From Blastomyces gilchristii SLH14081 (lineage: Eukaryota > Ascomycota > Eurotiomycetes > Onygenales > Ajellomycetaceae), in contig NW_003101646.1 of assembly GCF_000003855.2 (NCBI RefSeq), positions 124,001 through 188,000 of the forward strand: DNA of 64,000 nt, in the 5' to 3' direction. Under the pieces are notes generated by a model. That model ran no database searches and was not told where the DNA came from. It saw nothing but the letters and a program-made list of their open reading frames with translations. Shown here in pieces: positions 42,001-53,832 of this stretch. The first letter of the stretch is position 1. Each line of letters opens with the position of its first letter. A program made the translations under genes and the position numbers.

Positions 42001-42806
42001 GAGATCTTGTTAGTTTTTTTCTCAAAGAATTGATTATTTAAATAGATCTGAGAAGTCAGATTGACAAGCTCAGTGTGACTAATTAATGAACTCTGATACT
42101 GTGATATTATTATTCACATCTTATGAGTCAGCTTTGTAAGATAAAGCTATGTTTTTAATTGATTCAAATCATCAGTTAATTTCTCTCAATATTCTTCAAA
42201 TCTTACATTAAAATCAGAAGAATTCTCATCATCTCATTGATATAATGAGTTGAGTCACTGTGCTGCTATGAAGCTGTGATTGCAGTGATCTTTGATTTGA
42301 TTCAGTAGAAAGTTCTTGAATTCTTCTTAAGTTATTACAGCATCAGTATGCTTAAGCTCTCTCTTCTTGATAACTTAAGTAGTTACAGAGATGTCTTCAA
42401 GAAGGTTAACAGTGTATATTACTCATATCTCATGAGTATTATACTGGCTCAGATTAAGGCAGAATTTTCATTCAAGAGTACAGATAAAGCTGTGAAATTC
42501 AGACAATATGTTTCTCTTATATCTCAGAGAATCTCTGATCTTAATCTCTCTATCTTCATGATAAATGTAGGTGTGTAGAGGCCACAGCAGTGGCAGAGCA
42601 GTTGAAGAACTCATGTCAAAGTATGCAGTGAGTTCAGAAATCTCAGACTTCTGCTGAGATAGAGATGTACACACTCTAGAAAATGATGTGGAGTTTCTCT
42701 CAGAGAATGAGGTCAGGTCGATCTCAGCACAGATGTATGAGATCATATTGATCTGTTAATAGAGCTTAACTGATTCAAACTTGTAATCAGATTGAGTGAT
42801 TTAAAT
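36030..42806 (-). pseudogene. Gypsy A gag-pol, degenerate
   Basis: Minus-strand fragments with frame: 42468-42746 (gag N-terminal part); about 41815-41885 (CCHC zinc knuckle, readable as C-x-x-D-N-H-Y-x-x-D-C with one Cys lost); about 40860-40980 (reverse transcriptase, resembling the FVKKKDGxLRLCVDYRxLN motif); 40083-40283 (RNase H lead-in, QCETDASENEI); and 38793-38990 (integrase core, NFIVDLLKSTRVKEYDSILI). No intact protein is possible. The region 36030 to about 38200 is the degraded 3' end with no readable domain. Confidence 0.85.
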
Positions 42807-43339
42807 TGTAATATAATAAAATTAAAACAGTGACTAGTCAGCAGTATTATATAGAAGTAGTTGTTTAGAAAGCTGTATGAGTGAGCTTGACTATCTTGCT
42901 TAAATAGTGAGCTCATGGACTACAGAGTTATTGCAAGAATATCACAGATATAGTACTTAGTATACTAAGAAGATTATATAAGAAATGTAGTAACTCTTAT
43001 ATATATTTCAGTAGAAGAAAAACAAATCACTGACTTCTTTAATGAGGAGTCAGTATCTAGCTATTCTATATAGATAATGAATGAATATTCTTCTCTTATT
43101 CTATGAGTGAGAATAGCTGAAGTGATACCTCAGTGATGTCTCACTGCTAAGAAAGAGTAATCTGCTAACCTCATATAGAAGTGAGGTTCTCATATTCATC
43201 AATCAGATCTTTCTATAATATATCTGAATGATGTCATAGAGTGATTGGAAACCGGTTCAGACAGGATGAAATTATTCACATGGAAGTGATGAGCCGTGTG
43301 GAACCGCAGCGGGGCCTTGGCGCGGCCGGGGGCGTGACA
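42807..43339 (-). repeat. Gypsy A 5' LTR (right copy)
   Basis: 533 bp. The last 110 bp or so (43230-43339) keep CpG, CC and GG (for example GCGCGGCCGGGGGCGTGACA), while the matching bases of the left LTR are TA, TG or AG. This is the U3 start on the element strand. Confidence 0.92.
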
Positions 43340-43344
43340 ATTAT

Positions 43345-44704
43345 TATTATTATTATTCTTCAATTATAGATGTATACAGTCAGAGAGTATGACATTTACC
43401 TGAAAGCTTTTAGTTCTCAGAGTTTTTCTAATATCTATAGAGTTAACTATTATACATTTATCAATTTCAGATATATAAAATCAGAAAATTTCAGCTGAGA
43501 ATATAAAAACTCTTTATAAATTACAGTATTTTAACATCTTCTGATACTTTGAAATTATTTAAAAATATCATGATAAAAGAAATGAGAATAAACTCTTAAA
43601 AATAGACACATTAAATAAGTAGATAGAAAAGAATAGAAAAGAAAAAAATAAAGTAAAGAGAAACTATAATAAAATAAAATTATTAAAAGATAGTGTATAG
43701 CTGTTTTAACAGACTATATCTGATCAATTTCTATCTCTTCATATTCAGATATTTCTGAATTTAGTCATTTTCTTATAGCTGCTTAAGCTTCTGATAGAAA
43801 GTCTATTAAGTATTTAATTTTTATCTCAGTTGAGAATAAGAATCTTATATTTAATTGATTTAAATTATACTTCTCTTTCAATCTGACTCTGAGACTATTG
43901 TATAATACACAATATATTACAATATACTCAGAATTTTCATTTATATTGCAGAATGAGCATTTTATTGAATCAAATATATCATCAAATCTTTGTATATAAG
44001 ATTTGAAATAATCATATTCTAGTTTCAGCTGAATTATAGAGGAGAATATTTTCTTTTTATATTTAATTAAACAAGATTTTCACTTGAGTTTTGTTTCAAA
44101 TCTTAAATAATGTATACTCTTCTTATATTTCTGTCAGCTTTCATTTTATTTATTTAAATAAGATTCTTTTATCTTTCTCTTTATAAAAGATCAGAACACT
44201 GTTTTTTGAATAGATCTACTTAATTCTGAACTCTTTTTTATAGCTGAATCAGTCAATTCATTATCATGATTATTTATATAAGCAGAAATATAGTGTAGAT
44301 GAATTATGAGTTTTAATATTCTTCTCTTTTGAATTGTTAAAACAGAATTTAAAATCAGTTCAAGATTTTTTTAATTATTATAAATCTGACTCTTTCTAAG
44401 TCTTTTTAAAGCAGCTTGACTATCAGAGAATATTTATATCTCTTTTAAACTATTTTCTCTTTTATAAGATTTTATTTCAATGAGTTTGAAAGCTTTCACT
44501 ATTATAAATAGTTCAGTATCAAAGACTTTAGATTCACAGCCTAAATTTTAGAAATCTGAGATAAAATTGATATTATCTTCAGTATAAGCAATGTCTGTAT
44601 CTAATCTATTCAGATTCTCATTTTTTAAGTCATCTGAGTAAATCAGAATAGAGTCTTTTATATTGATTCAAGCATGTTTCACATTTATACTTACTAGTTT
44701 TGTG
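43345..44704 (-). mobile_element. LINE copy 3, 3' part (Tad1-like), rearranged
   Basis: From 43350 the sequence tracks 51745-53060 of LINE copy 2 (shared AATTATAGATGTATACA and the RNase H region). At about 44664 it jumps to sequence like the ORF1 zinc-knuckle region (compare 63733-63770), so most of the element is deleted. Its (TTA)n tail lies partly left of gypsy A (35483-35496), because gypsy A inserted into the tail. Confidence 0.75.
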
Positions 44705-44960
44705 ATCTCTTCAACCAACCGCTTCATCACAAACTCACTCAATTTTTCAAATAAGAACCCGCTGATAGATTCATTGAAAAGCCCTCAATCATACTGATTC
44801 ATACAAGCATTTTGACCCCATTGCTCACTGCATACCCTGTGTGATGATGAAGTTATTCAGTCAAATGTGAACCAGATGTTGTTTGAAACTCCTGGGTGAG
44901 ATTATCCCTCATTCACTTCTATCACATCACAACCCCGGGCCAAATTGTCATACAAATTAT
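44705..44960. repeat. Unmutated island of unknown type inside the mutated block
   Basis: About 255 bp with CCC, GGG and CCCGGG, quite unlike its surroundings. It sits within LINE copy 3 ORF1-like sequence. GATCT appears at both borders (about 44704 and 44971) and could be a target duplication. I see no Pol III boxes, LTR ends or coding frame. A short non-autonomous element that escaped mutation is possible. Confidence 0.5.
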
Positions 44961-45028
44961 AAGATGAAGAGATCTAGTCATATGCACTAATCTTCTTGAT
45001 TTTGAAAGATTCTCAATCTGTAATTATG

Positions 45029-45360
45029 AAGATATCTGAGAAGTAATCTCTGTGAAAACCCTGTCTATCTTTGATGTTTTAAAACATCAATGTCAAGTCT
45101 CATTCTCATACTGCTCTTCTCAATCTGAGTCATTCTTAGCAGAAAAATATAAAAAGATATCTCAGTAATAATATTAAGTATATAATTAACAGATATATCT
45201 GAAGTGCAATCTCTGTGAAAACTCTATCTGTCTTTGATGTATCAAGAGATCAATGTCAAGTCTCACTCTTGTATCACTTCTCTCAATCTGGCTCATCCCC
45301 GGCAGAAAAATATAAAAAGATACTTTGATAACAGTATTCAATACATAATCAGCAGACAAT
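45029..45360. repeat. Two-unit tandem repeat, period about 163 bp
   Basis: The block around 45048 (CTCTGTGAAAAC, then CAATGTCAAGTCTCA, then GCAGAAAAATATAAAAAGATA) recurs at 45211 with the same order and spacing. The units differ mainly by transitions. The second keeps CCCC and GG near 45297. It may belong to the 5' region of LINE copy 1, where tandem monomers are known in some LINEs, but that is inference. Confidence 0.7.
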
Positions 45361-46330
45361 GACATGTCAACAACTATAAAATCAGTATATCTCAAGATCT
45401 GACTGAGCCTTTGATCTCTGCATAGTAAGATATATTAAATCTAGTTTTAATATCTCAATATTCAATAGATTCTGTAAGAGATTGAGAACAGCAACACTAA
45501 ATTTCTATTGAATTTAAGAATTAACTCTATATTAAGATAATCATTGACAAAGTCTTCTATTTTAAGATATAAATAATCAGTTTCTCTACATCTCACTGAT
45601 AATATTTATATTATTATATAGAAACAGACTTATATTCTGTATAATATCAAGACTCTGAAGAGAGAAAGTCTTGATAGAGAGTATATAGTAGTGTATATCT
45701 TAGCAGTTTCTATCTCATTCTTCTGTAGTAGTTAATGTAAAAAAAAGATCTTAGAATTAGTTTTTTACTTCTCTTGAAAAAGTAAGATGTTTTTCTCTGA
45801 ATTTTATACAATATGCTTACAAAGAATTAAAAACAGAGTTATTTTCTATTATAATTTCACATTCTTTTAAGTAAGAATTACTTTTTCAGTAACTGAAGAG
45901 CTTTCATTAATACTTAATTCTTTTTTACACTCTTTATTAACTCATTTGAGTTGTATACTTGTTGTGTGAGAAGAATTGAATAATTTAGAATAAAATTGAA
46001 TAGTTTTAATCAATTTCTCTGTAAAAAATTCACTTATTTTTTATCAGTTTTTCTCTCAAAAACTGTTATATTATCTGATTTATTATCAATTGATATCATA
46101 CTTTTTCTCACTATATCTTAAGAAAGAGATTGTAAAGATTTTATTAATTTATCTTAAAAATTAATTTTAGATTATTAGATTCTCTTTAAAAATCTAATAT
46201 AGTTACTGAACTAGTGTGAAAAAAATCAGGTATTTTATATATAAAAGTCTTTTATTCTTCTTTTGAAATAGTCTAATCAACTTTTCAATTGAAAATAGAC
46301 TTATAAATCTCTCAATTGAAACAGTCTGAT
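45361..46330. other. AT-rich sequence before LINE copy 1 ORF1
   Basis: Degenerate sequence without readable frames between the tandem repeat and the ORF1 start near 46351. It could be the 5' UTR of LINE copy 1, but the 5' end cannot be fixed because copy 2 runs off the window before reaching this part. Confidence 0.45.
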
Positions 46331-49300
46331 AAACTTTTCATTGAGTGAGAAAAATGAGTTCAAAAATATACTCAGTTAATGTGAAAAAAGATGCTCTCTC
46401 AAATACTATTTCTGAGATTGAAATTCTGAAAAGAAGAAAGAAAGAAGAAATAGAGAAATAACAAGTTCTTGAAATACAGAAACTTGAAAAAGTAAGTAAA
46501 ATTCTTGAAAAACAGTGTCTGAGTGAGATGAATGAAGAAGTTCTATTAATTCTTCATACTCAGACTAGATAACTATAGAAGATAATCAAGTTTAAACTTG
46601 AGATTTCAAACACAGTTTAAAAAATATTGAAAATTTCTAGTAGAATCACTGACTCTTTATCTTGCTCTTCTTCTTTCTCTACTTCTTCTTCTTCTTCTTT
46701 AAATCAGAAGAAAATATATACTGAAGCAGCTGAATCTATTGTCTCTAAATCTGCTATCTCAAAATCTGCTTAAAATTCTGAGAAAACTGAGAAGAATACT
46801 GCTCATACTTCTATTCATAGAAAAGTAGAGAAAAAAAATGTAAAAAGAGAAAAACTTTCAAATCTTCAGAAATAGAAGACTTATTCTCAAAGTCTCAAAT
46901 CAGAATATCTTATAGAGAAACAAGCTAAACTTAAATCTCATTTTCAGAATTAGAAATGAAATTAATCAGCAGTTCTTTTCTCAGTTAATAACTGATATTA
47001 AAGTTTAAAAATCAGTTATAGCTTCAATTGAGATATTCTTCTTTGAAAATTTCATCATTCTGACTACAATGTCTGAATTTAGCGCAGAATTTCTTATTCA
47101 GAATAAGAATCACTGAAAATCAGTAATAGAATCTTTGTTAAACATAACAATTCTATCTAAGAGAGATGAAAAGTGAGACAAATTCATTCTTTATAATATT
47201 TCAGTTGAAATTTTTGACTGCACAGAAGAAATGCTACTTCTCAAAAATGAATTAGAAAAATACAATTCTATTCAACTGAGAAAAGAGTCTGTATGACTAA
47301 ATTCAATTAAGTTCAGATAAAGTAGAAGAAATGTCTCTGTTCTAGTATATATAAAGCCTCAGTGGCTGAATGGTTAATGCGGCCACTCAGTAGCGCCTTG
47401 ACATGGGAAATCAAGACGCGTGGGTTCGAAACCCGCAATGAATCACTCTATGTTCCTGGGCTGGGAAGTTATTATTGCATGTATCTAATTGTTACTTCTT
47501 TGTATTTTCCTATGTTCTTGTTATCTTGACGTGATCTCAACACCTGTATTTCCTTCTGTATAATCAACACTTGACCTGTATTTAACATCACGCAAGAACT
47601 CATCATAAGCTCCGCTTGCATATGAGTATAATGGAAGAATAATAATAATAATAATAATAGTATATATAAAGACACTTGAATAATCAAAAATCTCTGAAGT
47701 AAGAGTGACAGATTTGAAAATGAGAGTTTATAAATACAAAGACTCAAGAATGAATCTCAAAGCTTAAACACAGTATTCAAACTGTTAAAGATATAGATAC
47801 TTTACAATCTCTTATTTCAGAGACTCAAAATGCATATTTTATACTAGAGATTATAAAACTAGTAAGTATAAATGTGAAACATACTTAAAAAGAGATGAAA
47901 TATATTAATATACTCTGCTTAAATACTCTAACTGTAAAGAAAAACATGTATCTAGCTCAAAAGAATACATATTTACTTTAAGAACTCAAAAGAACTGAAG
48001 AAAAGATACAGCTCAAAGTCAATCTAAAACTGAAGAGAATAGTTAAGTCAGTAAATCTGCAACTGTAAGCTTAAAAAGAAGAAACTCTTAATTATTTAAA
48101 TCTTCAAACTTCAATTCTTCAGTTAAATGTAAATAGAAGTTGAATTCTCAAACTTCTATTAAGATTAGAGAATTGAGAAATAACTCTGATAATAAACTAG
48201 ATAAAATGTAAGCAGTTGAAATTCCTGCTTTTTAATATAGTTATAATCTATTATCTGATGATAGTGATTAAATTCTACTCTATCTCTACTCTCTTTTAGT
48301 ATAAATATATAATAAAAATAACAAAAAAAGTTTAAAAACTCTTCAAAAATCACATTTATTCAAAACAATATAAATAGAAACTCAAATTATATTTATTCTT
48401 ATTATTAAATTATATTTGAATAAAAAGTTGATTTTATACTTCTTCAGAATCTGAATTTTGATACTGAGTAAAAGTACATTATTTCTCATTCAAGCTACTA
48501 CTGCTTTCTATCTCAAAAGTCTGAGATAAAGTCAAGAGTAGTAATTTATGAAAGAAAGAAATTAAGATATTAATTTAATCTAAGATTTAATATTATGTCT
48601 GACTCTGATATGCTAGTAAGTGATATTATAGATAAAGAGAATGAGTTTAATACTATACAGCTTATAAATATCTATAATAAAAAGTCATTGAAGAAAAATA
48701 ACAATATCTGAATAATTAATAGAGAATTTTTGAATATAACTTCATTAAAAAACTCTATAATTATAGAAGATTTCAATGCACATTATCTCTGATGAAATTC
48801 AGAATGTGAAAGAGCAGTAAGAGCAGATAAACTAGTTAAATAAACTTTTGAGTATTTAATAGATTTAGTTAACAAGTCTGATCAATAAACATTCTTTAGA
48901 GATATAAAACAGAAATCTATTATAGATCTAATCTTCATATCATAAAATTTAATTAAAAAAAGACTTATAAACTGGTTTATTAATTTAAATAAGACATCAG
49001 AATCAGATCATGAGATTATTCAATTTAATATTGAACTGAGTGAAAAATAAATAAGTGAAAATTCTCTTCTCTCTAATCAGTCCAACTTTAAAAAAGCTGA
49101 TTGAAAAGTAGTTAAAGAAAGTATAAAACTATTAAAATCTGAAAAGCAGAGTAAGCTCTATTGAAATCTCAGTTAAGATATTTTAAATGAAATACTTAAG
49201 AATAGAGTAAAGCTGATTACATCTATTATTTTAATAAGTATTAGAGATAATATTTCAAAGAAGAAGTCTTCTGAGTATTTCAAATCTTGATAAAATGAGA

Positions 49301-51730
49301 ATATTATATCTAAAAGAAAATAATTAGTCACTGCTAGAAAAGATTGAAAGAATGATGTAATATCTAATAAAGAGTTTAAAGCTATCAGAAATAAATATTT
49401 TTCAGATATTAAAAGAGCTAAAACAGACTGCTGAAACAAATTTCTTGAAGAAGTATAAGAAAAAGAAGTTTTTAAAGTCTTCAACTATACTAAAATAAGA
49501 AGTGTAGCAAAACTTTCAGTCTTGAAATATAAGTTTTAGAATGAATCATATACAGTAAATTCTTTTGAGAAAAAATGTCAAGCTTTTATAAGAATTCTCT
49601 TTCAAAACTCATCAGATTCAGATTCAGAGAAAGAGAATATATCACTTTATAACTATATTAATGAGAATAACTGAGAATGATCTGAACTTACACAGAGTGA
49701 ACTAGAGTCAGCTATCTTTTCAAGTTCAATTAAAACTACTGTAGAGCCTGATTTAATCAATTACTTGATTATTCAAAATATATATCTCTACTTAAAAAAT
49801 GAATATTTTGAGCTCTTTTCTAATCTCTTGAAAAATGATTATCATTCTGAATGCTGAAGAGAAGTCACTGAAGTGATCCTTGTAAAATCTAATAGAAAAG
49901 CTTCAATTTCTAAGTTATATAGAGTAATATCTCTATTGAACTGTCTGAAAAAGATTTTAGAAAAGATAATAACTACTAGACTATCTTTTATAAGCTCTAT
50001 TAGTAATTTTCTTCTATTTAGTGAATAAATAAAAGATAGAAAACAATGCTCTGCAATTAATACTGTTCTCTCAGTTATTTATAATATTTAAATAGCAAAA
50101 TATAAAGATCTAGTATCAACTGCAGTTTTTATTGATATAAAAGATGTATTTAATCATGTTTCAAAGTCAAAGATGATTCAGACTTTGAAGATGTTAAAAC
50201 TGTCACTTTCTCTAATAAAATGAGTTAACTATTTTATATCTAAAAGAATCATACAACTATTCTTTAATGAAATAAAATAAGATAAGATTGAGATAAAAAT
50301 ATCAGTACTGTAAGAATCTTCAATCTCACTTATTTTATTTGTAATATACACTGCATATCTATTCAAGAATAGAGATATGAAAATAATGAGATCTTCAAGC
50401 TATGTGAATGATATTGATCAAGTCTACAGTTTAAAAATAATTAAAGAGAATTTAGAAGTGATTGAAAAAGCAGTAAAGAAAATCTTTATTAGAGCAGATA
50501 TCAATTAAATTCAATTTAATATTAATAAAACTGAGTTAATTCATTTCTTTTCTAGATTTAATAAAAAAGAACTATGTCTAACTCTTTTGAATAAAGAGAT
50601 TAAACTCAGTTTAAATGTCAAATAACTAGAAGTATGATTAAACTTTAAGTTGAATTTTAAATATTGTATTCAACAAAGAACTATCAAGGCAGAAAGACTA
50701 TTAAATAGCATAATCAGACTATCAAATACAGAGAGAGATCTATTCTTCCAGACTATGAGACAGTTATATATAGTCTGAATCACCTCAGTAACTGATTATA
50801 AAGTTCAATTTTAATGAAATAATTAAGGAAATTTCACTGAACTATTTCAAAGTCTGTAAAACAGAGCTCTGAGAAGAATTCTAAGAGCATTTAAATCATC
50901 TTCTATTAAAGTAACTTAAAATTAAAGCTTCAATTTCTTCTTCTACTATTAGATTTGAAAAGACCTGTATAAACTATGCTCTGAGAGTTATAAAGATGAG
51001 CTTAAATCATATAATCAGAGAAAGAGTCTCTTCTTCATTTTTATCAATTAACTCAGAAAATGAACTGAATTGAAATAGATGTCTTGATTGAAATGAAAAT
51101 AATACTTTAAAGAAAATACTCTCTTAACTATATAAACTATATTCACTGATTAAAAATCAATTTTCTTTATTAAATGTTGAGAAAGTTGATCATGAGAAGA
51201 TATCTCTCTGAAGAGAAAAGCTTGAATCTCTTATAGACTTACAAATAAGTGAACTATCTAAAGAGAGAGAATATGAACAGTATTTAAAGAAGATCTCTAT
51301 AATCAATATAAAAGACTCTATTCTGATTTACTCAGATAACTTAAAAAATGAGTATCTGAACAGATTAGATGCAGACATTGCTTATACTGAAGATAATATT
51401 AATTTTATCTCAGATTTCTGAAATTTAGACTGTGAATCTGAAGTCTTTGATACTGAACTATTTGCAATAGTGAAAGCTTTCAAACTCATTGAAATAAAAT
51501 ATTATACAAGAGAAAATAGTTTGAAAGAGACATGAATATTCTCTGATAGTCAAGCTGCTTTAAAAAAACTTAGAAATAGTCTGATTTATAATGATTAAAT
51601 GAATCTTGAACTGATTTTAAATTCTGTTTTGAAAATTTAAAAGAGAAGAACATTAAAACTGATAATTCATCTACACTAAGTTTCTGCTTATATGAATATT
51701 TCATGACAATGATTGGCTGATTCAGCTGTA
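46331..51730 (+). mobile_element. LINE copy 1 (Tad1-like non-LTR retrotransposon), 3' truncated
   Basis: Degenerate ORF1 starts near 46351. Its CCHC cysteine clusters lie near 47790-47950. ORF2 has an apurinic endonuclease remnant with EDFNAHYL at about 48760-48795, reverse transcriptase at about 49690-50810 (SAVFIDIKDVF-like; YVNDI in place of YxDD) and RNase H at about 51370-51600 (DTELFAIVKAFKLIE, SDSQAALKKL). It ends inside RNase H at about 51730, where the tail of LINE copy 2 begins, so copy 2 inserted here. A SINE interrupts it at 47357-47657. It is all stop-ridden. Confidence 0.85.
47357..47657 (+). mobile_element. tRNA-derived SINE, unmutated
   Basis: A 301-bp element keeping CG, GG and CC inside a mutated LINE. 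Near the 5' end it has a Pol III A box (TGGCTGAATGG, 47362-47372) and a B box (GGTTCGAAACC, about 47425-47435) in a tRNA-like context with a T-arm hairpin (GTGGG/CCCGC). The body is unrelated to the LINEs, and the 3' end is (AAT)n. It is flanked by the 14-bp duplication TAGTATATATAAAG (47343-47356 and 47658-47671). LINE copy 2 has the same site uninterrupted (near 63945), confirming the borders. A tRNA gene is excluded by the overlong D-to-anticodon interval and the flanking structure. Confidence 0.88.
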
Positions 51731-53574
51731 TTATTATTTATTCCTATTCTTCCAATTATAGATGTATACAAGTCAGAGACTATGACATCTATCTGAGAAC
51801 TTTTTAATTCTTCAGGGTTTTTTTCTATATCTATGAAGTTAACTATTATACATTTTACCAATTTCAGATATTGCAAAATCAGAAAATTTTCAGCCCAGAA
51901 TACAAAAACTGTTTACAAATTACAGTATTTCAACACCTTTTAATACTTTGAAATCATTTGAAAATATCATGACAAAGGAAAAGAGAACATAGTCTTAAAG
52001 ATAGACACATTAAATAGATAGAAAAGAACAGAAAAGAACAAGTACAGTAAAGAAAGACTATAATAAAACAAAATTATTAAAAGAGAGTGTATAGCTATTT
52101 TAACAGACTATATCTAATCAATTTCCATCTCTTCATATTCAGATACTTCTGAATTCAGTCATTTTCTTATAGCTGCTTGAGTTTCTGATAGAAAGTCTAT
52201 TAAGTATTTAATTCCTGTCTCAGTTGAGAATAAGAATCTTATATTTAATTGATTTAAATCATACTTTTTCTTCAATCTGACTCTGAGATTATTGTATAAT
52301 ACATAATGCATTACAATATGCTCAGAAATTTCATTTGCATTGCAGAATGAGCATTCTGTTGAATCAAATCTATCATCAAATCTTTATATATAGGATTTGA
52401 AATAATCATATTCTAGTTTCAGCTGAATTATAAATCAGAATACTTTCTTTTTACATTTAATTGAACAACATTTTCACTTTGGTTTTATCTCAAATCTTGA
52501 ATAATGTATGCTCTTCTTTTGTTTCTGTCAGCTTTCATTTCACTTATTTAAACAAGATTCTTTTATCTTTCTCTTTATGAAAGATCAGAACACTGTTTTT
52601 TGAATAGATCTACTTAATTCTGAACTCTTTTTTGCTGCTGAATCAGTCAATTCATTGCCACAAATATTCATATAAGTAGAAACTCAATGCAGATGAATTT
52701 TCAGTTTTGATACTCTTCTCTTTTGAATTTTTATAATAGAATTTAAAATTAGTTCAAGATTCATTTAATCTTTATGAATCTGACTATTTTTAAGTCTTTT
52801 CAAAGTAGCTTGACTATCAGAGAATATTCATATCTCTTTCAAGCTATTTTCTCTTTTATGAGATTTTATCTCAATAAGTTTGAAAGCTTTTACTATTATA
52901 AATAGTTCAGCATCAAAGACTTCAGATTCACAGCTCAAATTTCAGAAATCTGAGATGAAATTAATATCATTTTCAGTATAAGCAATACCTGCATCTAATC
53001 TATTCAAACTCTCATTTTTTGAGTCATCTGAGTAAATCAGAATAGAGTCTTTTATATTGATTGTAGAGATCTTCTTCAAATGCTGTTCATATTCTCTCTC
53101 TTTAGATAGTTCACTCATTTATAAGTCTATGACAGATTTCAGCTTTTCTCTTCAGAGAGATATCTTCTCATGATCAATTTTCTCAACATTTAATAAAGAA
53201 GATTGATTTTTAATTAGTGAATATAGTCTATACAGTTGAGAGAGTATTTTCTTTGAAGTATTATTCTCATTTCAATCAAGAAATCTATTTCAATTCAGTT
53301 CATTTCCTGAGTTAATTGATGAAAATGAAGAAGAGACTATTTCTCTGATTATATGATTTGAGCTCATCTTCATGACTCTCAGAGCATAGTTTATACAGGC
53401 CTTTTTAAATCAAATAGTAGAAGATGAAATTGAAGCTTTGATTTTCATTGCTTTAATAGAAGATAATTTGAATGCTTTCAGAATTCTTCTCAAAGCTCTG
53501 TTTTACAGACTTTGAAAGAGTTCAGTGAAATTATCTTGATTATTTCATCAAACTTAAACTTTATAATCAGCTAC

Positions 53575-53832
53575 TGTAAGAATAAGTACTCGCAGGCGAT
53601 TATTCAGATGTTTGCAGCTTGGCATGATATGTACTGTTAACTACTAAAAGTATTCACAGTAGAAAGATAAAATGTAGAGATTAAATGTATAATAGCATTC
53701 AAGCTGAGTTGTAAATAGTAGTCATGAACTCCAGTCTATATAGTTGTGTGTAGTCAAGGGCTGCTAACTCTATTGATTATATAAGAGATGAGAATAGAGG
53801 TAAAGAATCTGTGAGAAGCAGAATTTCTTACA
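53575..53832 (-). repeat. Gypsy B 3' LTR (left copy)
   Basis: 258 bp. The outer (left) end keeps CTCGCAGGCG, where the right copy has TTCACAGACA. The inner end is more mutated than in the right copy (AGCAGAATTT against AGCGGGATTT). Confidence 0.92.

Larger units (their letters stand above)
35497..43339 (-). mobile_element. Full-length Ty3/gypsy LTR retrotransposon, family A
   Basis: The element is 7843 bp, bounded by two 533-bp LTRs in direct orientation (35497-36029 and 42807-43339) and by a 5-bp ATTAT duplication on each side (35492-35496 and 43340-43344). LTR ends are TG...CA on the element strand (TGTCACGCCCC at 43339 inward). On the minus strand the coding remnants lie in the order gag, zinc knuckle, reverse transcriptase, RNase H, integrase, the Ty3/gypsy order. 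All are full of stops. It sits in the (TTA)n tail of LINE copy 3. Confidence 0.92.

Noticed and set aside
47357..47445. A nuclear tRNA gene with an apparent Pro(GGG)-like loop
   Set aside because: The A and B boxes are good, but the interval between D arm and anticodon stem is too long, the anticodon stem has a mismatch and no acceptor stem closes. The body, (AAT)n tail and 14-bp duplication make it a SINE head.
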